Shown: positions 16,060 to 27,143, counted from the stretch's first letter. The stretch is 64,000 bases of DNA from Clostridium tyrobutyricum DSM 2637 = ATCC 25755 = JCM 11008 (GCF_000359585.1 NZ_APMH01000003.1:62001-126000), one strand, 5' to 3'. Translations and numbers: made by a program. Notes: generated from the sequence alone by a model not told the origin.

Positions 16060-18258
16060 GTGAATTATGCAGGTGTAATTGTGAATAAGACGTCTATTAA
16101 TTTAGATAAAATTTTTACGTATAGAATACCAGATTATATGCAGAAAAATATATGTATAGGTTGTAGAGTAAAAGTTCCTTTTGGTAAGGGAAATAGAAGT
16201 ATAGATGGTTTCGTATTGAGATTATATGATGAAATAAATTTAAATAATAAAATAAAAAGTATAATATCCATATGTGATAATTTTCCTCTTTTAACAGAAA
16301 AGGATTTGAATCTAATTGAACAGATGAGAAGAAGATATTTGTGTACTTATTTGGAATGTATAAAAGTATTTATCCCTACGGGATTGTTTAATGGAATGAA
16401 AGATAAAAGTGAAATACGGCTTTATAAAGGTGACAATTTAACAGGAAGATTTTTAAAGGAACCTTATATGAGTATTTATGATATAGTGAGCAATTATGAA
16501 GGTATATATACAAAAAATTTTATGAGTAAAAAGTATAATTTGTCTCTATCATCAATAAATACAATGATTAAACATGGTTTTATAATAACTGAAAAAAAAG
16601 TTGTAAGTAGATATGACAAAAACAAGTATGAAGTATATTCCAGAAAAAAGTTAAATTATGAACAGGAAAAGGCAGTTAAATCGATACTAAATTCTAAAAA
16701 AAGTGAATTTCTTATATATGGTGTTACAGGAAGCGGCAAAACTGAAATATACATGCATATAGTAGACGAGATGCTTTTAGAGGGAAAGGATGTTATAATA
16801 TTAGTTCCTGAAATAGCTCTTACACCTCAGATGGTAGAAAGATTCAAGGGGAGATTTGGAAACAATATAAGCGTATTTCACAGTAAACTTTCAAAAGGCG
16901 AAAGATACGATGAATGGATGAGAATAAAAAGAGGTGAAATAAAAGTAGCCATAGGTGCTAGGTCTGCTGTTTTTTTACCCTTTAACAATCTTGGAATGAT
17001 AATAGTAGATGAGGAACATGAGGAAAGTTATAAATCTGATAGTAACCCTAAATATAATGTTAGAGAAATTGGTAGAATGAAATGCAATGAGTATAACTGT
17101 AAAATGGTACTTGGATCTGCTACTCCTTCAATTGAAACTTACAGTAGATGTAAAACCGGGGATATAGAACTTATAAAAATAAAAAATAGGGCAGATGGAG
17201 CTTCTATGCCAGAAGTAAAAGTTATTGATATGAGAGAAGAGTTGTTGAATAATAACAATTCCATGTTTAGCAAGGCCTTATATGATTTAATTTCTGATAG
17301 ATTGAATAAAAAGGAACAAATAATATTATTCTTAAATAGAAGAGGATTTTCTACATTTGTATCTTGCAGAAAATGTGGATATATATTTAAGTGTAATAAT
17401 TGTGACATATCTCTTACTTATCATCATGACATAAAGAAGTTAGTTTGTCATTATTGTGGAAGTAAGATAAATGTACCTAAAGTTTGTCCTAGATGTGGGA
17501 GTAGATATGTAAAATATTTTGGAATAGGTACAGAAAAGATAGAAAGGGAAGTTAAAAAAGAATTTCCCCAGGCCAAAGTTTTAAGGATGGATTTTGATAC
17601 AACGAGAACTAAACATTCTTATGAAAATATCTATAATATATTTAAAAATCATAAAGCTGATATTTTAATAGGAACCCAAATGGTAGCTAAAGGCTTGGAT
17701 TTTAGCAATGTTACTCTTGTGGGAGTTATAGCAGCAGACTTATCATTAAATTTACCTGATTTTAGATCAGCTGAAAGAACATATCAACTCATAACTCAAG
17801 TTTCGGGAAGAGCTGGAAGAGGTAGCAAACAAGGCAAAGTCATAATTCAAACGTATAGCCCCGAAAATTATAGTATAAAATATGCAGCAGCTGGTGATTA
17901 TGAGGATTTTTATGAAGAAGAGATAAGCATAAGGCGCAGTATGTATTATCCACCATTTTCAAATATACTGCTTATAAATATGAGTAGTAAAAATGAGAAC
18001 ATATTAATAAAAAATATACAAAGAATTGCTATATTGTTAAAAAATAAACTGGCAGACCATGATAAAATTGAAGTAATGGGACCATGTCCTTGTATTATAT
18101 CGAAGATAAAGGAAATGTTTAGATGGCAGATAATGATTAAGGGAAAAATTGATTTGGATATAGCACAAAATGTCAAGAAAACAGTGTATAATTTAATTAA
18201 AGATGTCTATAGTGATATAAAGATAAGCATAGATATCAATCCTAATAGTACTATTTAA
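16060..18258 (+). CDS. priA: Primosomal protein N', replication restart helicase PriA
   Basis: 732-aa DEAH-box helicase that reloads the replisome at stalled forks. The N-terminal DNA-binding domain is followed by Walker A GVTGSGKTEI (about residue 222), DEEH in VDEEHEESYKSD, the paired zinc-binding cysteines (CRKCGYIFKCNNC and CHYCGSK...CPRCGSRY) and helicase motif VI (QVSGRAGRG). The start is GTG, preceded by AAGGGTGATAAG. def follows after 21 nt. Length fits the family. Confidence 0.96.
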   Translation: MNYAGVIVNKTSINLDKIFTYRIPDYMQKNICIGCRVKVPFGKGNRSIDGFVLRLYDEINLNNKIKSIISICDNFPLLTEKDLNLIEQMRRRYLCTYLECIKVFIPTGLFNGMKDKSEIRLYKGDNLTGRFLKEPYMSIYDIVSNYEGIYTKNFMSKKYNLSLSSINTMIKHGFIITEKKVVSRYDKNKYEVYSRKKLNYEQEKAVKSILNSKKSEFLIYGVTGSGKTEIYMHIVDEMLLEGKDVIILVPEIALTPQMVERFKGRFGNNISVFHSKLSKGERYDEWMRIKRGEIKVAIGARSAVFLPFNNLGMIIVDEEHEESYKSDSNPKYNVREIGRMKCNEYNCKMVLGSATPSIETYSRCKTGDIELIKIKNRADGASMPEVKVIDMREELLNNNNSMFSKALYDLISDRLNKKEQIILFLNRRGFSTFVSCRKCGYIFKCNNCDISLTYHHDIKKLVCHYCGSKINVPKVCPRCGSRYVKYFGIGTEKIEREVKKEFPQAKVLRMDFDTTRTKHSYENIYNIFKNHKADILIGTQMVAKGLDFSNVTLVGVIAADLSLNLPDFRSAERTYQLITQVSGRAGRGSKQGKVIIQTYSPENYSIKYAAAGDYEDFYEEEISIRRSMYYPPFSNILLINMSSKNENILIKNIQRIAILLKNKLADHDKIEVMGPCPCIISKIKEMFRWQIMIKGKIDLDIAQNVKKTVYNLIKDVYSDIKISIDINPNSTI

Positions 18259-18279
18259 ATTGGAGAGGAGCAATAAAAA

Positions 18280-18735
18280 ATGGCTTTAAGAAATATAAGA
18301 AAATACGGTGATGAAATACTTAGAAAGAAAAGTAGAAAAGTGGATAATATAAATGACAGAATAACTACACTTTTATCAGATATGGAAGAAACACTCTATA
18401 ATGCAAATGGAGTTGGACTTGCAGCCCCACAAGTTGGAGTATTGAAAAGAGTTATAGTAATAGATATAGGTGAAGGTATAATAAAACTTATAAATCCAGA
18501 AATAATAGAAACAGAGGGCAGTTATATAGATGAAGAAGGATGCCTAAGTATACCTGGTAAACAGGGAAAGGTAGAAAGACCATATAAAGTAAAAGTAAAG
18601 GCACTTAATGAAAAAGGTGAGGAAATAATAGTAGAGGGAGAGGAACTTTTGGCAAGAGCTTTATGCCATGAAATAGATCACTTGGATGGAATACTTTATA
18701 TAGATAAAGTTACAGATCAAAGGGGAGAAGATTAA
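18280..18735 (+). CDS. def: Peptide deformylase
   Basis: 151-aa metalloenzyme removing the N-formyl group from new proteins. The three deformylase motifs are complete: [10 protein letters not shown] (residues 46-55), EEGCLS with the metal-binding cysteine and HEIDHLDG with the two histidines and catalytic glutamate. GGAGAGG precedes the ATG. It sits 3 nt before fmt, which adds the formyl group to initiator tRNA, a conserved functional pair. Confidence 0.96.
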   Translation: MALRNIRKYGDEILRKKSRKVDNINDRITTLLSDMEETLYNANGVGLAAPQVGVLKRVIVIDIGEGIIKLINPEIIETEGSYIDEEGCLSIPGKQGKVERPYKVKVKALNEKGEEIIVEGEELLARALCHEIDHLDGILYIDKVTDQRGED

Positions 18736-18738
18736 TAT

Positions 18739-19674
18739 ATGGATATAGTTTTTATGGGAACTCCGGATTTTGCAGTAACTTCTTTGAAATCGCTAATAGA
18801 GAAATTTAATGTTAGGGCAGTTTTTACCCAGCCTGACAGACCAAAAGGAAGGGGCAAAAAAATTTCTCAATCTCCTGTTAAGAAAACTGCATTATCCTAT
18901 GGTATAAAAGAAATATATCAACCGGAAAAATTAAAAGAAGATACAATTTCCATACAAAAATTGAAATCAATAAATCCTGATTTTATTGTAGTAGTAGCTT
19001 ATGGTCAAATACTAACAAAACAGATACTTGACATACCTAAATATGGATGCATAAATCTTCATGCTTCTCTTCTACCAAAATATAGAGGAGCAGCCCCTAT
19101 AAACTGGTGCATAATAGATGGAGAAAAAGAGACTGGAAATACTACAATGCTTATGGATGAGGGACTTGATACTGGAGATATTCTTATGAGCAATAAAGTT
19201 GAAATTACAGAGGATATGACAGCTGGAGAACTACATGATATATTGATGGAAGATGGAGCTAATCTTATTATCAAAACTTTGAAGAAATTTAAAGATGGCA
19301 CTATAATTAGAAAAAAACAAGGTAAAACATGTACGAATTATGCTAAAATGTTAAATAAGAATATAGCAAAAATAAACTGGCAATTAGATGCAAAAGATAT
19401 AAAAAATCTTATAAGAGGATTGAATCCGTGGCCAGTTGCCTATACTAATTATGGGAAAAAAAATATGAAGATATATAAGTCCAAAATTACAGATGAAATT
19501 TCAAGTATGGAGCCTGGAACTATAATTGATGTATGTGAAGCTGGTATAAAAGTATGTTGCAAGGACAAAATACTCTTGATTGAAGAAATACAATTTCCTG
19601 GGAAAAGATGCATGAGTGTAGATGAATATATAAGAGGAAATTCTATAGAAAAAGGCCTGATCCTAGGAAAATAA
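18739..19674 (+). CDS. fmt: Methionyl-tRNA formyltransferase
   Basis: 311-aa enzyme formylating the initiator Met-tRNA with 10-formyltetrahydrofolate. The N-terminal [10 protein letters not shown], the formyl-folate motif [18 protein letters not shown] with catalytic histidine near residue 108, and the C-terminal tRNA-binding domain ([10 protein letters not shown]) are all visible. It follows def by 3 nt and uses a ribosome site inside the def end (AGGGGAG). Confidence 0.96.
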   Translation: MDIVFMGTPDFAVTSLKSLIEKFNVRAVFTQPDRPKGRGKKISQSPVKKTALSYGIKEIYQPEKLKEDTISIQKLKSINPDFIVVVAYGQILTKQILDIPKYGCINLHASLLPKYRGAAPINWCIIDGEKETGNTTMLMDEGLDTGDILMSNKVEITEDMTAGELHDILMEDGANLIIKTLKKFKDGTIIRKKQGKTCTNYAKMLNKNIAKINWQLDAKDIKNLIRGLNPWPVAYTNYGKKNMKIYKSKITDEISSMEPGTIIDVCEAGIKVCCKDKILLIEEIQFPGKRCMSVDEYIRGNSIEKGLILGK

Positions 19675-19729
19675 TCTATTCAATACAATGCAAAATTAAT
19701 TTCAATCTAAAAAGAAAGGAGTTAAAAAT

Positions 19730-20407
19730 ATGTTGTTTGACAGAAGTTTTATCATATTGATTCCAGCACTTGTAATTGCAGCCTATGCACAATATAAAGT
19801 ATCATCTACCTTCAATAAATATTCAAAATATCGAAGTAAAAATGGATATACTGGAGCTCAGGTAGCAAGAATGCTCTTAGATTATAGTGGCTTAAATTAT
19901 GTTCCAATTGAATTGATACCAGGACATTTAAGTGATCATTATGATCCTTCCAAGAAAGTTATGAGATTATCTGAAAGTGTGTATTATGGTAATTCTGTAG
20001 CATCTATTGGTGTGGCAGCACATGAAACAGGTCACGCCATTCAGCATAAAGAAAAATATATTCCTTTGATTTTCAGAAATAGTATAGTACCTGTTGCAAA
20101 TTTTGGTTCAAGTGCATCATGGATACTATTTATATTGGGATTTATGTTTGGCATAAGAGGACTTGTTAGCATAGGAATAATACTTTTCACTGCAGTTGTA
20201 TTATTTCAAATAGTAACTCTTCCTGTAGAACTTAATGCATCTAGTAGGGCACTTAAAATACTCGATAGAAGAGCAATATTATATAATGATGAATTGAGAG
20301 GAGCAAGAAAAGTTCTTGGAGCGGCTGCTATGACTTATGTAGCTGCAGCACTTACATCTATAGCCAATCTTCTTAGATTGATTTATATAAGCAGAGAAAG
20401 AGATTAA
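19730..20407 (+). CDS. YugP-type membrane zinc metallopeptidase
   Basis: 225-aa membrane protein of the zinc peptidase family represented by Bacillus YugP. It has an N-terminal hydrophobic segment, the zinc motif HETGH near residue 98 (AAHETGHAIQH), two central hydrophobic helices (about 120-165), and a probable third ligand glutamate in PVELNASSRA. Its substrate is unknown. It lies between fmt and rsmB with GAAAGGAG upstream, a position often seen in clostridia. Confidence 0.88.
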   Translation: MLFDRSFIILIPALVIAAYAQYKVSSTFNKYSKYRSKNGYTGAQVARMLLDYSGLNYVPIELIPGHLSDHYDPSKKVMRLSESVYYGNSVASIGVAAHETGHAIQHKEKYIPLIFRNSIVPVANFGSSASWILFILGFMFGIRGLVSIGIILFTAVVLFQIVTLPVELNASSRALKILDRRAILYNDELRGARKVLGAAAMTYVAAALTSIANLLRLIYISRERD

Positions 20408-20423
20408 TGATATAGGAGAAAAA

Positions 20424-21752
20424 ATGAATAATTCTAGATTTGTAGCAATTACTATATTGCAAGAAGTACTTTATAAGGGAGCTTATTCAAATATAGCTCT
20501 TAATAACCAATTGAATAAGAGTAATTTGAATAAAAAAGATAAGTCCCTAGTTACTGAAATTGTATATGGAACATTGAAATATAAATATGCTATTGACTGT
20601 ATACTTGACGGATTTTTAAAAAGTAATTTAAAGGATATGGATAAATTCATAGTAAATGTATTGAGAATATCCATATATCAAATAAAATATTTAGACAAGA
20701 TACCAGATTTTGCAGTGGTAAACGAGGCTGTAGAATTGTCAAAGAAAAAATCATCAAAGCTTTCTAAAGTTGTAAATGGAGTGCTTAGAAACTATCTGAG
20801 AAACAAACAGGGTAAATATCATAAAAGTAATAATTATATAGATAAATTATGTTTTGATTACTCTTTTCCAAAATGGATGGTAAAACTTTTTATATCCCAA
20901 TATGGAGATGAAAATATTAATAGAATACTAAATGGATTAAATGCTACTCCTAAGATTACTGTTAGAGTAAATAGACTATTTTCAGATGAACATATAATAT
21001 GCAATGAACTTGTGGAAAATGGGTATAGTGTGCAATCAGGAATAGTATGTAAAGATTCCATAGTAATAAATAGGGGCAGCAGTATAAATGAAAATCCATT
21101 ATTCAAATGCGGCAGGATATCAGTACAAGATGAAAGTGCCATGCTCGCTGTTACATCTATGGATCTTGCTAACAATATGGTAGTATTTGATATGTGCAGT
21201 GCTCCAGGAGGAAAAGCATCATATGCAGCGGAAATTATGGGAAACACAGGCCAAATTTTTGCCTTTGACATATATAAAAATAAAATAAAGTTGATAGAAG
21301 CAAATATTGAAAGACTAGGAATAAAAAATATTAAGGCAACTTTACAAAATGCTGAAATTTACAATGATAAATTAAAAGAGAAAGCAGATAGAGTTCTCAT
21401 AGATGTACCTTGTTCAGGACTTGGTATAATAAGAAAAAAACCTGAAATAAAGTGGAATAAAAATATGAAACAATTAAAGGAAATAATAAATATACAGAGA
21501 AATATAATTAAAAATGCATCTAAATATGTAAAAGTCACTGGTAAGCTTATATATTCCACCTGTACTATAAATAGAGAAGAAAATGAAAAAAATATAAATT
21601 GGTTTATAAATAATAATCCTGAATTTGAGTTGGAAAAGATTGATTATGGTCCAATAGACAATATAATTTACCATAAAGAAGGATATATTACCATACTTCC
21701 AAATGAAAATATGGATGGATTTTTTATTGCAAAAATGATAAAACGTAGGTAG
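20424..21752 (+). CDS. rsmB: 16S rRNA m5C967 methyltransferase RsmB
   Basis: 442-aa enzyme methylating C967 of 16S rRNA (E. coli numbering) with S-adenosylmethionine. Residues 1-130 form an RNA-binding NusB-like domain. The catalytic half has the SAM motif [15 protein letters not shown], the DVPCSGLG active-site loop and the catalytic-cysteine segment [16 protein letters not shown] site is just before the ATG. rlmN follows after 7 nt, so two rRNA-modifying enzymes are coupled. Confidence 0.95.
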   Translation: MNNSRFVAITILQEVLYKGAYSNIALNNQLNKSNLNKKDKSLVTEIVYGTLKYKYAIDCILDGFLKSNLKDMDKFIVNVLRISIYQIKYLDKIPDFAVVNEAVELSKKKSSKLSKVVNGVLRNYLRNKQGKYHKSNNYIDKLCFDYSFPKWMVKLFISQYGDENINRILNGLNATPKITVRVNRLFSDEHIICNELVENGYSVQSGIVCKDSIVINRGSSINENPLFKCGRISVQDESAMLAVTSMDLANNMVVFDMCSAPGGKASYAAEIMGNTGQIFAFDIYKNKIKLIEANIERLGIKNIKATLQNAEIYNDKLKEKADRVLIDVPCSGLGIIRKKPEIKWNKNMKQLKEIINIQRNIIKNASKYVKVTGKLIYSTCTINREENEKNINWFINNNPEFELEKIDYGPIDNIIYHKEGYITILPNENMDGFFIAKMIKRR

Positions 21753-21759
21753 GTTTAAT

Positions 21760-22809
21760 ATGTATAATATTTTAGATTTTAGTTTAGATGAATTAAAAAA
21801 ATGGATGACGGATACAGGGGAAAGTTCATTTAGAGCAAAACAGGTAATGGATTGGCTTTATAAAAATCAAATATGGGATTTTGATAATATGAAAAATATT
21901 CCCCAAAATACAAGGCAGCTTCTTAAAAAGAATTTCTATATAAGTATTCCACAGCTTGTAAAAACATATGAATCTGAAAGAAAAGATACATTTAAGTACT
22001 TATATAAATATGACGATGGTAATATTATTGAAACCGTAGTGATGAAATACAATAGAGGAAATTCTATTTGTGTATCAACTCAAGTTGGCTGTAATATGGG
22101 ATGCAGGTTTTGTGCGTCTACAATAGGTGGAATGGTTAGAAATTTAAGCTCAGGAGAAATATTGGCACAAGTTTTAGCCTGTCAAAAACAAATTGGAGAA
22201 AAAATATCCAATATAGTTTTAATGGGAAGTGGAGAACCATTAGATAATTATGATAATGTACTTAAATTTATTAAAATAGTTAACTCACAGTACTGCTTAA
22301 ATATAGGACAGAGACATATAACTCTTTCAACGTGTGGTATAGTACCTAAAATAAAGAAGCTTGCTGAAGAAAAGATGCAGATAACCCTTGCAATATCACT
22401 GCATGCAGCTGAGGATACACTCAGAACTACAATGATGCCTATTGCAAATAAATATTCTATAGATGAAATTATGGAATCTTGCAGGTATTATATAAATAAA
22501 ACAGGAAGAAGAATTTCTTTTGAATATGCATTAGTTCAGGGCGTAAATGACAGTGATAGATGTGCTTTGAAATTAGTACACCTTTTAAAAGAAATGCTGT
22601 GCCATGTGAATTTAATACCTGTAAACAAAATAAAAGAAAATGGATTCAAACAGTCTTCTAAAAATAATATTGAAAATTTTTTACGTATATTATCTAAACA
22701 TGGAATAGAGACTACAATAAGAAAAGAAATGGGTTCAGATATAGATGCAGCATGTGGTCAACTTAGAAGAAGTTATTTGGATTCCAAAAAGAATAGAGAA
22801 AGGGTGTAG
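21760..22809 (+). CDS. rlmN: Dual-specificity 23S rRNA/tRNA adenine C2 methyltransferase RlmN
   Basis: 349-aa radical-SAM enzyme that methylates A2503 of 23S rRNA and A37 of some tRNAs. The cluster motif [10 protein letters not shown] (CxxxCxxC) lies near residue 111 after STQVG, and the second catalytic cysteine is in DAACGQL near the C-terminus. The conserved [17 protein letters not shown] is present. prpC starts 3 nt after its stop. Confidence 0.96.
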   Translation: MYNILDFSLDELKKWMTDTGESSFRAKQVMDWLYKNQIWDFDNMKNIPQNTRQLLKKNFYISIPQLVKTYESERKDTFKYLYKYDDGNIIETVVMKYNRGNSICVSTQVGCNMGCRFCASTIGGMVRNLSSGEILAQVLACQKQIGEKISNIVLMGSGEPLDNYDNVLKFIKIVNSQYCLNIGQRHITLSTCGIVPKIKKLAEEKMQITLAISLHAAEDTLRTTMMPIANKYSIDEIMESCRYYINKTGRRISFEYALVQGVNDSDRCALKLVHLLKEMLCHVNLIPVNKIKENGFKQSSKNNIENFLRILSKHGIETTIRKEMGSDIDAACGQLRRSYLDSKKNRERV

Positions 22810-22812
22810 AAA

Positions 22813-23559
22813 ATGGTGGGGATCTTATCGGATGTAGGAAAGGTAAGAAAGCTAAATGAAGATTGTGTAGGATTTTATGAAGGTAATGATTTCAAAGTAT
22901 ATGTTATAGCTGACGGAATGGGTGGACACAATGCAGGAGAAGTAGCCAGTAAGATAGCAGTAGATACAACAATTTCTTATATGAAATCCATAAAAATATC
23001 AGATAATATGCAAGATGATTTAATAAAAGCCATAAATATTGCTAATGAGAAGATTTTTAAACTTTCAAAGAGCAGAGAGGATCTATCTGGTATGGGGACA
23101 ACTATAACAGCTTGTTTAGTAAAAGATGACCATATGATTACAGGAAATGTAGGTGACAGTGGATGCTATATTATAAAAAAAGACGGAATAAGTAAAATTA
23201 CAAAAGACCATTCACTTGTACAACAACTTATAGATGAAGGAAGCATAACAGAAGAAGAAGCAGCTGTTCACCCAAATAAAAATATAATAACTAGAGCACT
23301 TGGAACTAATGCATCTGTTGAAGTGGACACCTTTAATGTAAATTTGAAGGATGTAGATAGAGTACTTATATGTACCGATGGCTTGTCAAATGAAGTTAGT
23401 GTAAATGAAATGTATGAAATTATAATGAAAAATAGCAATAACAAAGATGCCTGCAAACAGCTGATAGATTTAAGTAAGCTAAGAGGTGGAAGAGATAACA
23501 TATCAGTTATTGTATTTGAAGGAGAGTGTAAATATGATAGGAACAACTCTGGGAAATAG
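22813..23559 (+). CDS. prpC: PP2C-type Ser/Thr phosphatase PrpC/Stp
   Basis: 248-aa metal-dependent phosphatase that reverses PrkC phosphorylation. The PP2C motifs are complete: NEDC near residue 16, ADGMGGHNAGEVAS, GTTITACLV, GNVGDSGCYII, TKDHSLVQQL and the C-terminal RGGRDNISVIV. The ATG lies 3 nt after rlmN. The gene overlaps prkC by 26 bases, so kinase and phosphatase are made together, as in Bacillus. Confidence 0.95.
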   Translation: MVGILSDVGKVRKLNEDCVGFYEGNDFKVYVIADGMGGHNAGEVASKIAVDTTISYMKSIKISDNMQDDLIKAINIANEKIFKLSKSREDLSGMGTTITACLVKDDHMITGNVGDSGCYIIKKDGISKITKDHSLVQQLIDEGSITEEEAAVHPNKNIITRALGTNASVEVDTFNVNLKDVDRVLICTDGLSNEVSVNEMYEIIMKNSNNKDACKQLIDLSKLRGGRDNISVIVFEGECKYDRNNSGK

Positions 23560-25549
23560 ATATGAAGTGTTGGAAAAAATAGGGGAAGGAGGTATGGCAA
23601 TTGTATATAAGGGCAAAGATAAATTATTAAATCGTAATGTAGCTGTTAAAATTTTAAAAGAGCAATTTTCAAGTGATACTGAATTTGTTAAAAAATTCAA
23701 AAGGGAAGCTACAGCGGCAGCCAGTCTTTCAAATAATCATATAGTCAACATATATGATGTAGGAAGTGATAATGATATAAATTATATAATAATGGAATAT
23801 GTAAGTGGCAAGACTTTAAAACAGGTTATAAAAGAAAATGGAAAGCTTGCTCCAAATAGAGCTGTGGAATTATCTATACAAATAGTAAAAGCTTTAGAAT
23901 GTGCACATAAGAATAATATCATACATAGGGATATAAAACCTCATAATATACTTGTAACAGATGATGGAACAGCAAAAGTAACTGACTTTGGCATAGCCAA
24001 GGCATCTAATTCTGTGACTATAACTAATTCTAACAGAATAATGGGATCAGCTCATTATTTTTCACCAGAGCAGGCAAAAGGCAGTTTTGTAGATTTTAGA
24101 ACGGATATATATTCATTGGGAATAGTTATGTATGAAATGGTTACAGGACGTGTTCCCTATGATGCAGATAGTCCTGTTTCAGTAGCTTTAAAGCACATAC
24201 AGGAACCTGTAGTTCCACCTAAAGAATTAGATGAAAATATTCCAGATAGTCTAAATAAATTAATATTAAAAGCTGTGGAAAAAGAACCTATTAGAAGATA
24301 CCAGACTATGACCGCCATGTTGCTGGACTTAAATAAGATACAAAATAATCAAAATCCTAATATTGTAGATGATGATTTTGAAGAAGATATGACTAGGATA
24401 ATGGATCCAGCAGATGTTAATAATGCCATAAGTGCAGCTAACAATCAAAATGATAAAAATAATGATAATGATGACGATGAAGAAGAACTTGAAGATTCAG
24501 TGCCCAGTAAAAAGAATATACTTGATCCAAAGAAAAAAAGAAATATATTATTGGCTGCATTAGCTGTATTGATAGTAGTTATAGGATTTATAGTAGGATA
24601 TAATAAGATATACAGTGGAGTAGCAGAAACTACAGTTCCAAATATAGTGGGAATGAAGCAGTCAGATGCAAAGAGCACTGTAGAAGCTAAAAAATTGAAA
24701 TTTGTAGTAGTTGGTAAAGAAAATAGTGATAAACCGAAAGGTACAGTAATAAAAGTTTTGCCTAAAGCAGGAACAAAGGTAAAAGTTAATTCAGAAGTAA
24801 GAGTTAGTATAAGTGGAGGCAAGAAGCAGCTTACAGTTCCAAATGTAGTGGGAACTGATCTGGATACTGCTAAAGATATTATTACTAAAAGTGGTTTGAA
24901 TGTTGGAGATATAAGTTATAAGTATAGTGACAATGTTGCAAGTGGAAATGTAATAAGCCAGGATCCCCAATCAGATTCTAATGTGGATGATAGTTCCTCA
25001 GTAGATTTAGTTGTAAGCAATGGACCGGAAGTTAAGTATGCAACAGTTCCCGATGTAACAGGGAAAAATATTGACGAAGCAACTTCGATACTTGAAAATT
25101 CAGGATTTAAAGTTGCACCAAGTCAAGTAGATACTCCAGACAGCTCGCTTGCTGGTAAGGTTTCAAGTCAGAGTGCAGTAGGATCCCAAAAACAAGGATC
25201 TACAATAACTCTGTCATACTATAAATATGTAGAAGCAGCAAGTTCGAAGAATCAGAATGATAATAGTGGCAATAATGATGGTAAAGATGGGTCACAACAA
25301 GGCAGCGGAAGCAGTAATAGTGATGGATCACAACAAGGTGATGGAAGCAGTAACAGTGGTGGATCACAACAAGGCGGTGGAAGCAGTAACAGTGGTGGAT
25401 CACAACAAGGTGGTGGAAGCAGTAACAGTGGTGGATCACAAAACAGCAACGATGGTGGATCACAACAAGGCAGTGGAAATAGTAATAGTGGTGGATCACA
25501 ACAAGGCAGCGGAAGCAGCAGTGGAAGTGGATCACATAATAAAAATTAA
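23534..25549 (+). CDS. prkC: Ser/Thr protein kinase PrkC with three PASTA domains and a Gly/Ser/Gln repeat tail
   Basis: 671-aa membrane kinase that senses cell-wall fragments; in Bacillus it triggers spore germination. The kinase domain (about 10-275) has GEGGMAIV, the ATP lysine in VAVKIL (K39), the catalytic HRDIKPHN (D133) and DFGIAKA. A highly acidic Asn/Asp linker, one membrane helix (about 337-357) and three PASTA domains, each starting TVP, follow. The start at 23534 is chosen because MIGTTLGNRYEV is the family start and GGAGAG precedes it. The C-terminus is unusual: from residue 586 on, a 12-residue unit (GSQQGxGSSNSG) is repeated about seven times. Such tails vary in length between strains. 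Confidence 0.95.
   Translation: MIGTTLGNRYEVLEKIGEGGMAIVYKGKDKLLNRNVAVKILKEQFSSDTEFVKKFKREATAAASLSNNHIVNIYDVGSDNDINYIIMEYVSGKTLKQVIKENGKLAPNRAVELSIQIVKALECAHKNNIIHRDIKPHNILVTDDGTAKVTDFGIAKASNSVTITNSNRIMGSAHYFSPEQAKGSFVDFRTDIYSLGIVMYEMVTGRVPYDADSPVSVALKHIQEPVVPPKELDENIPDSLNKLILKAVEKEPIRRYQTMTAMLLDLNKIQNNQNPNIVDDDFEEDMTRIMDPADVNNAISAANNQNDKNNDNDDDEEELEDSVPSKKNILDPKKKRNILLAALAVLIVVIGFIVGYNKIYSGVAETTVPNIVGMKQSDAKSTVEAKKLKFVVVGKENSDKPKGTVIKVLPKAGTKVKVNSEVRVSISGGKKQLTVPNVVGTDLDTAKDIITKSGLNVGDISYKYSDNVASGNVISQDPQSDSNVDDSSSVDLVVSNGPEVKYATVPDVTGKNIDEATSILENSGFKVAPSQVDTPDSSLAGKVSSQSAVGSQKQGSTITLSYYKYVEAASSKNQNDNSGNNDGKDGSQQGSGSSNSDGSQQGDGSSNSGGSQQGGGSSNSGGSQQGGGSSNSGGSQNSNDGGSQQGSGNSNSGGSQQGSGSSSGSGSHNKN
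25289..25533 (+). repeat. 36-bp in-frame tandem repeats at the 3' end of prkC
   Basis: Units of 36 bp (12 codons) starting GGATCACAACAAGG recur head to tail at about 25289, 25325, 25361 and 25397. After a 24-bp short unit (25433-25456) they resume at about 25457 and 25493. They encode Gly, Ser, Gln and Asn only, with few changes between units, so copy number could shift by slippage without breaking the frame. Confidence 0.9.
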
Positions 25550-25590
25550 TATTATATGATTATAAATAAAAAATTTTGATTGGAGGAATT

Positions 25591-26460
25591 ATGCAGGGAA
25601 TTATAGTTAAGGGAATAGCTGGTTTTTATTATGTAAAAACAGAAGAAAAAATAATTGAATGTAAATCCAGAGGAAAGTTCAGACATAATGAACTTTCCCC
25701 TATGGTAGGTGATAATGTAGAAATTCTATGTGATGGAGATACAGGGGTTATTGAGAGGATTTATCCAAGGAAATCTCAGATAATTAGGCCAGTTGTTGCC
25801 AATGTAACCCAATCACTTGTAGTTTTTTCCATTAGGAAACCAGAAATAAATACAGAACTTTTAAATAAGATGCTTATAAATTGTCAGTACAATAATTTGA
25901 AAATTATAGTTTGTATAAATAAATTGGATTTGGGAGTATCTGAAGATGAACGTAATATTGTAGATATGATAAAAAGCATTGGATATGAAATACTTTTTTT
26001 AAAGGCAAAAGAGGGAACAGGAATAGAAGAGGTAAAAAAGAGATTGAAAGATGAGATTACTGTCTTATGTGGACCTTCTGGAGTTGGAAAATCCACTATA
26101 TTAAATCACATTGCTGGTGAAAAACTTATGGAGACAGGTGTTATAAGTCAAAAACTTAAAAGGGGAAAACATACTACACGGCATAGCCAGTTAATAGAAG
26201 TAGAAGGTGGGTTCATAGTAGATACTCCCGGATTTTCATCATTTAAAATGGATTTTATAGATAAAGAGGAATTAGCACAATGTTTTCCTGAATTTAATGA
26301 TGCCCTAGGAAAGTGCAAGTTTACTAGCTGTCTTCATTATAAAGAACCAGGTTGTGCTGTTAAAAGCATGGTAAATGAAGGCAGGATAAATAGTTTAAGA
26401 TATGATTTTTATATTAAAATGTTAGAAGAAATTTCAAATAATAAAAAAAATAAATGGTAG
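25591..26460 (+). CDS. rsgA: Ribosome small-subunit-dependent GTPase RsgA (CpgA)
   Basis: 289-aa circularly permuted GTPase that checks 30S maturation. An N-terminal OB domain is followed by NKLD (G4), then the P loop GPSGVGKST (about residue 163), then DTPGFSSF (G3), the permuted order typical of RsgA. The C-terminal zinc site has [17 protein letters not shown] 25591 is chosen over an in-frame TTG at 25576 because GGAGG lies at 25582-25586. It follows prkC as in Bacillus, where PrkC phosphorylates this protein. Confidence 0.95.
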   Translation: MQGIIVKGIAGFYYVKTEEKIIECKSRGKFRHNELSPMVGDNVEILCDGDTGVIERIYPRKSQIIRPVVANVTQSLVVFSIRKPEINTELLNKMLINCQYNNLKIIVCINKLDLGVSEDERNIVDMIKSIGYEILFLKAKEGTGIEEVKKRLKDEITVLCGPSGVGKSTILNHIAGEKLMETGVISQKLKRGKHTTRHSQLIEVEGGFIVDTPGFSSFKMDFIDKEELAQCFPEFNDALGKCKFTSCLHYKEPGCAVKSMVNEGRINSLRYDFYIKMLEEISNNKKNKW

Positions 26461-26491
26461 GTATGAATTATTAATCACAAGGAGGAAAATT

Positions 26492-27142
26492 ATGGTGAAA
26501 ATAGCACCTTCAATATTATCAGCGGATTTTTCAAAATTAGGAGAGGATATAAAAAGTTTAGATAAATATGGAGCTGATCTAATCCATATAGATGTAATGG
26601 ATGGAATGTTTGTGCCAAATATATCTTTCGGTATTCCGATTATAAAATCTATAAGAAAAATAACAAAACTTCCTTTTGATGTACATCTTATGATAGAGGA
26701 CCCTTCTAGATATATTAGGGATTTTGTTGAAGCTGGGGCAGATATTATAACAGTTCATTTTGAAGCAGATAGACATATAGATAGAACAATAAATTATATA
26801 AAGAGTTTTGGAATAAAAGCTGCAGTTGCTCTTAATCCTGCAACTCAGATTGAAAATATAAAGTATTTGATACCAAATTTGGATATGGTACTTGTAATGT
26901 CTGTTAATCCAGGTTTTGGAGGTCAAAAATATATAGATTATTGTTATGACAAAATAAAAGAGGTAAAAAAACTGGCAGATGAATATAATAGGGATATGAT
27001 GATAGAAGTAGATGGTGGCATTGGAAAAAACAATATAAAGAAAGTTGTAGAAAGTGGTGCAAACGTTATTGTAGCCGGATCAGCCGTATTTAAAGATAAG
27101 GACATCAAAAACAACATATCATCCCTAAGAGGTGAAATTTAA
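26492..27142 (+). CDS. rpe: Ribulose-phosphate 3-epimerase
   Basis: 216-aa TIM-barrel enzyme interconverting ribulose-5-phosphate and xylulose-5-phosphate in the pentose phosphate pathway. The family motifs IAPSILSADF (N-terminus), HIDVMDGMFVPN with catalytic aspartate and metal ligands, HLMI, and MSVNPGFGGQ are present. GGAGGA precedes the ATG. The thiN ribosome site lies in its last codons. Confidence 0.96.
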   Translation: MVKIAPSILSADFSKLGEDIKSLDKYGADLIHIDVMDGMFVPNISFGIPIIKSIRKITKLPFDVHLMIEDPSRYIRDFVEAGADIITVHFEADRHIDRTINYIKSFGIKAAVALNPATQIENIKYLIPNLDMVLVMSVNPGFGGQKYIDYCYDKIKEVKKLADEYNRDMMIEVDGGIGKNNIKKVVESGANVIVAGSAVFKDKDIKNNISSLRGEI

Positions 27143-27143
27143 T

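Noticed and set aside
25289-25533. 36-bp repeats resembling a CRISPR array
   Set aside because: The units adjoin without spacers, stay in the prkC frame and encode a Gly/Ser/Gln tail.
25200-25535. Long antisense ORFs rich in Cys, His and Leu opposite the prkC tail
   Set aside because: They arise from the repeat on the other strand, with no ribosome site and with a strongly biased composition.
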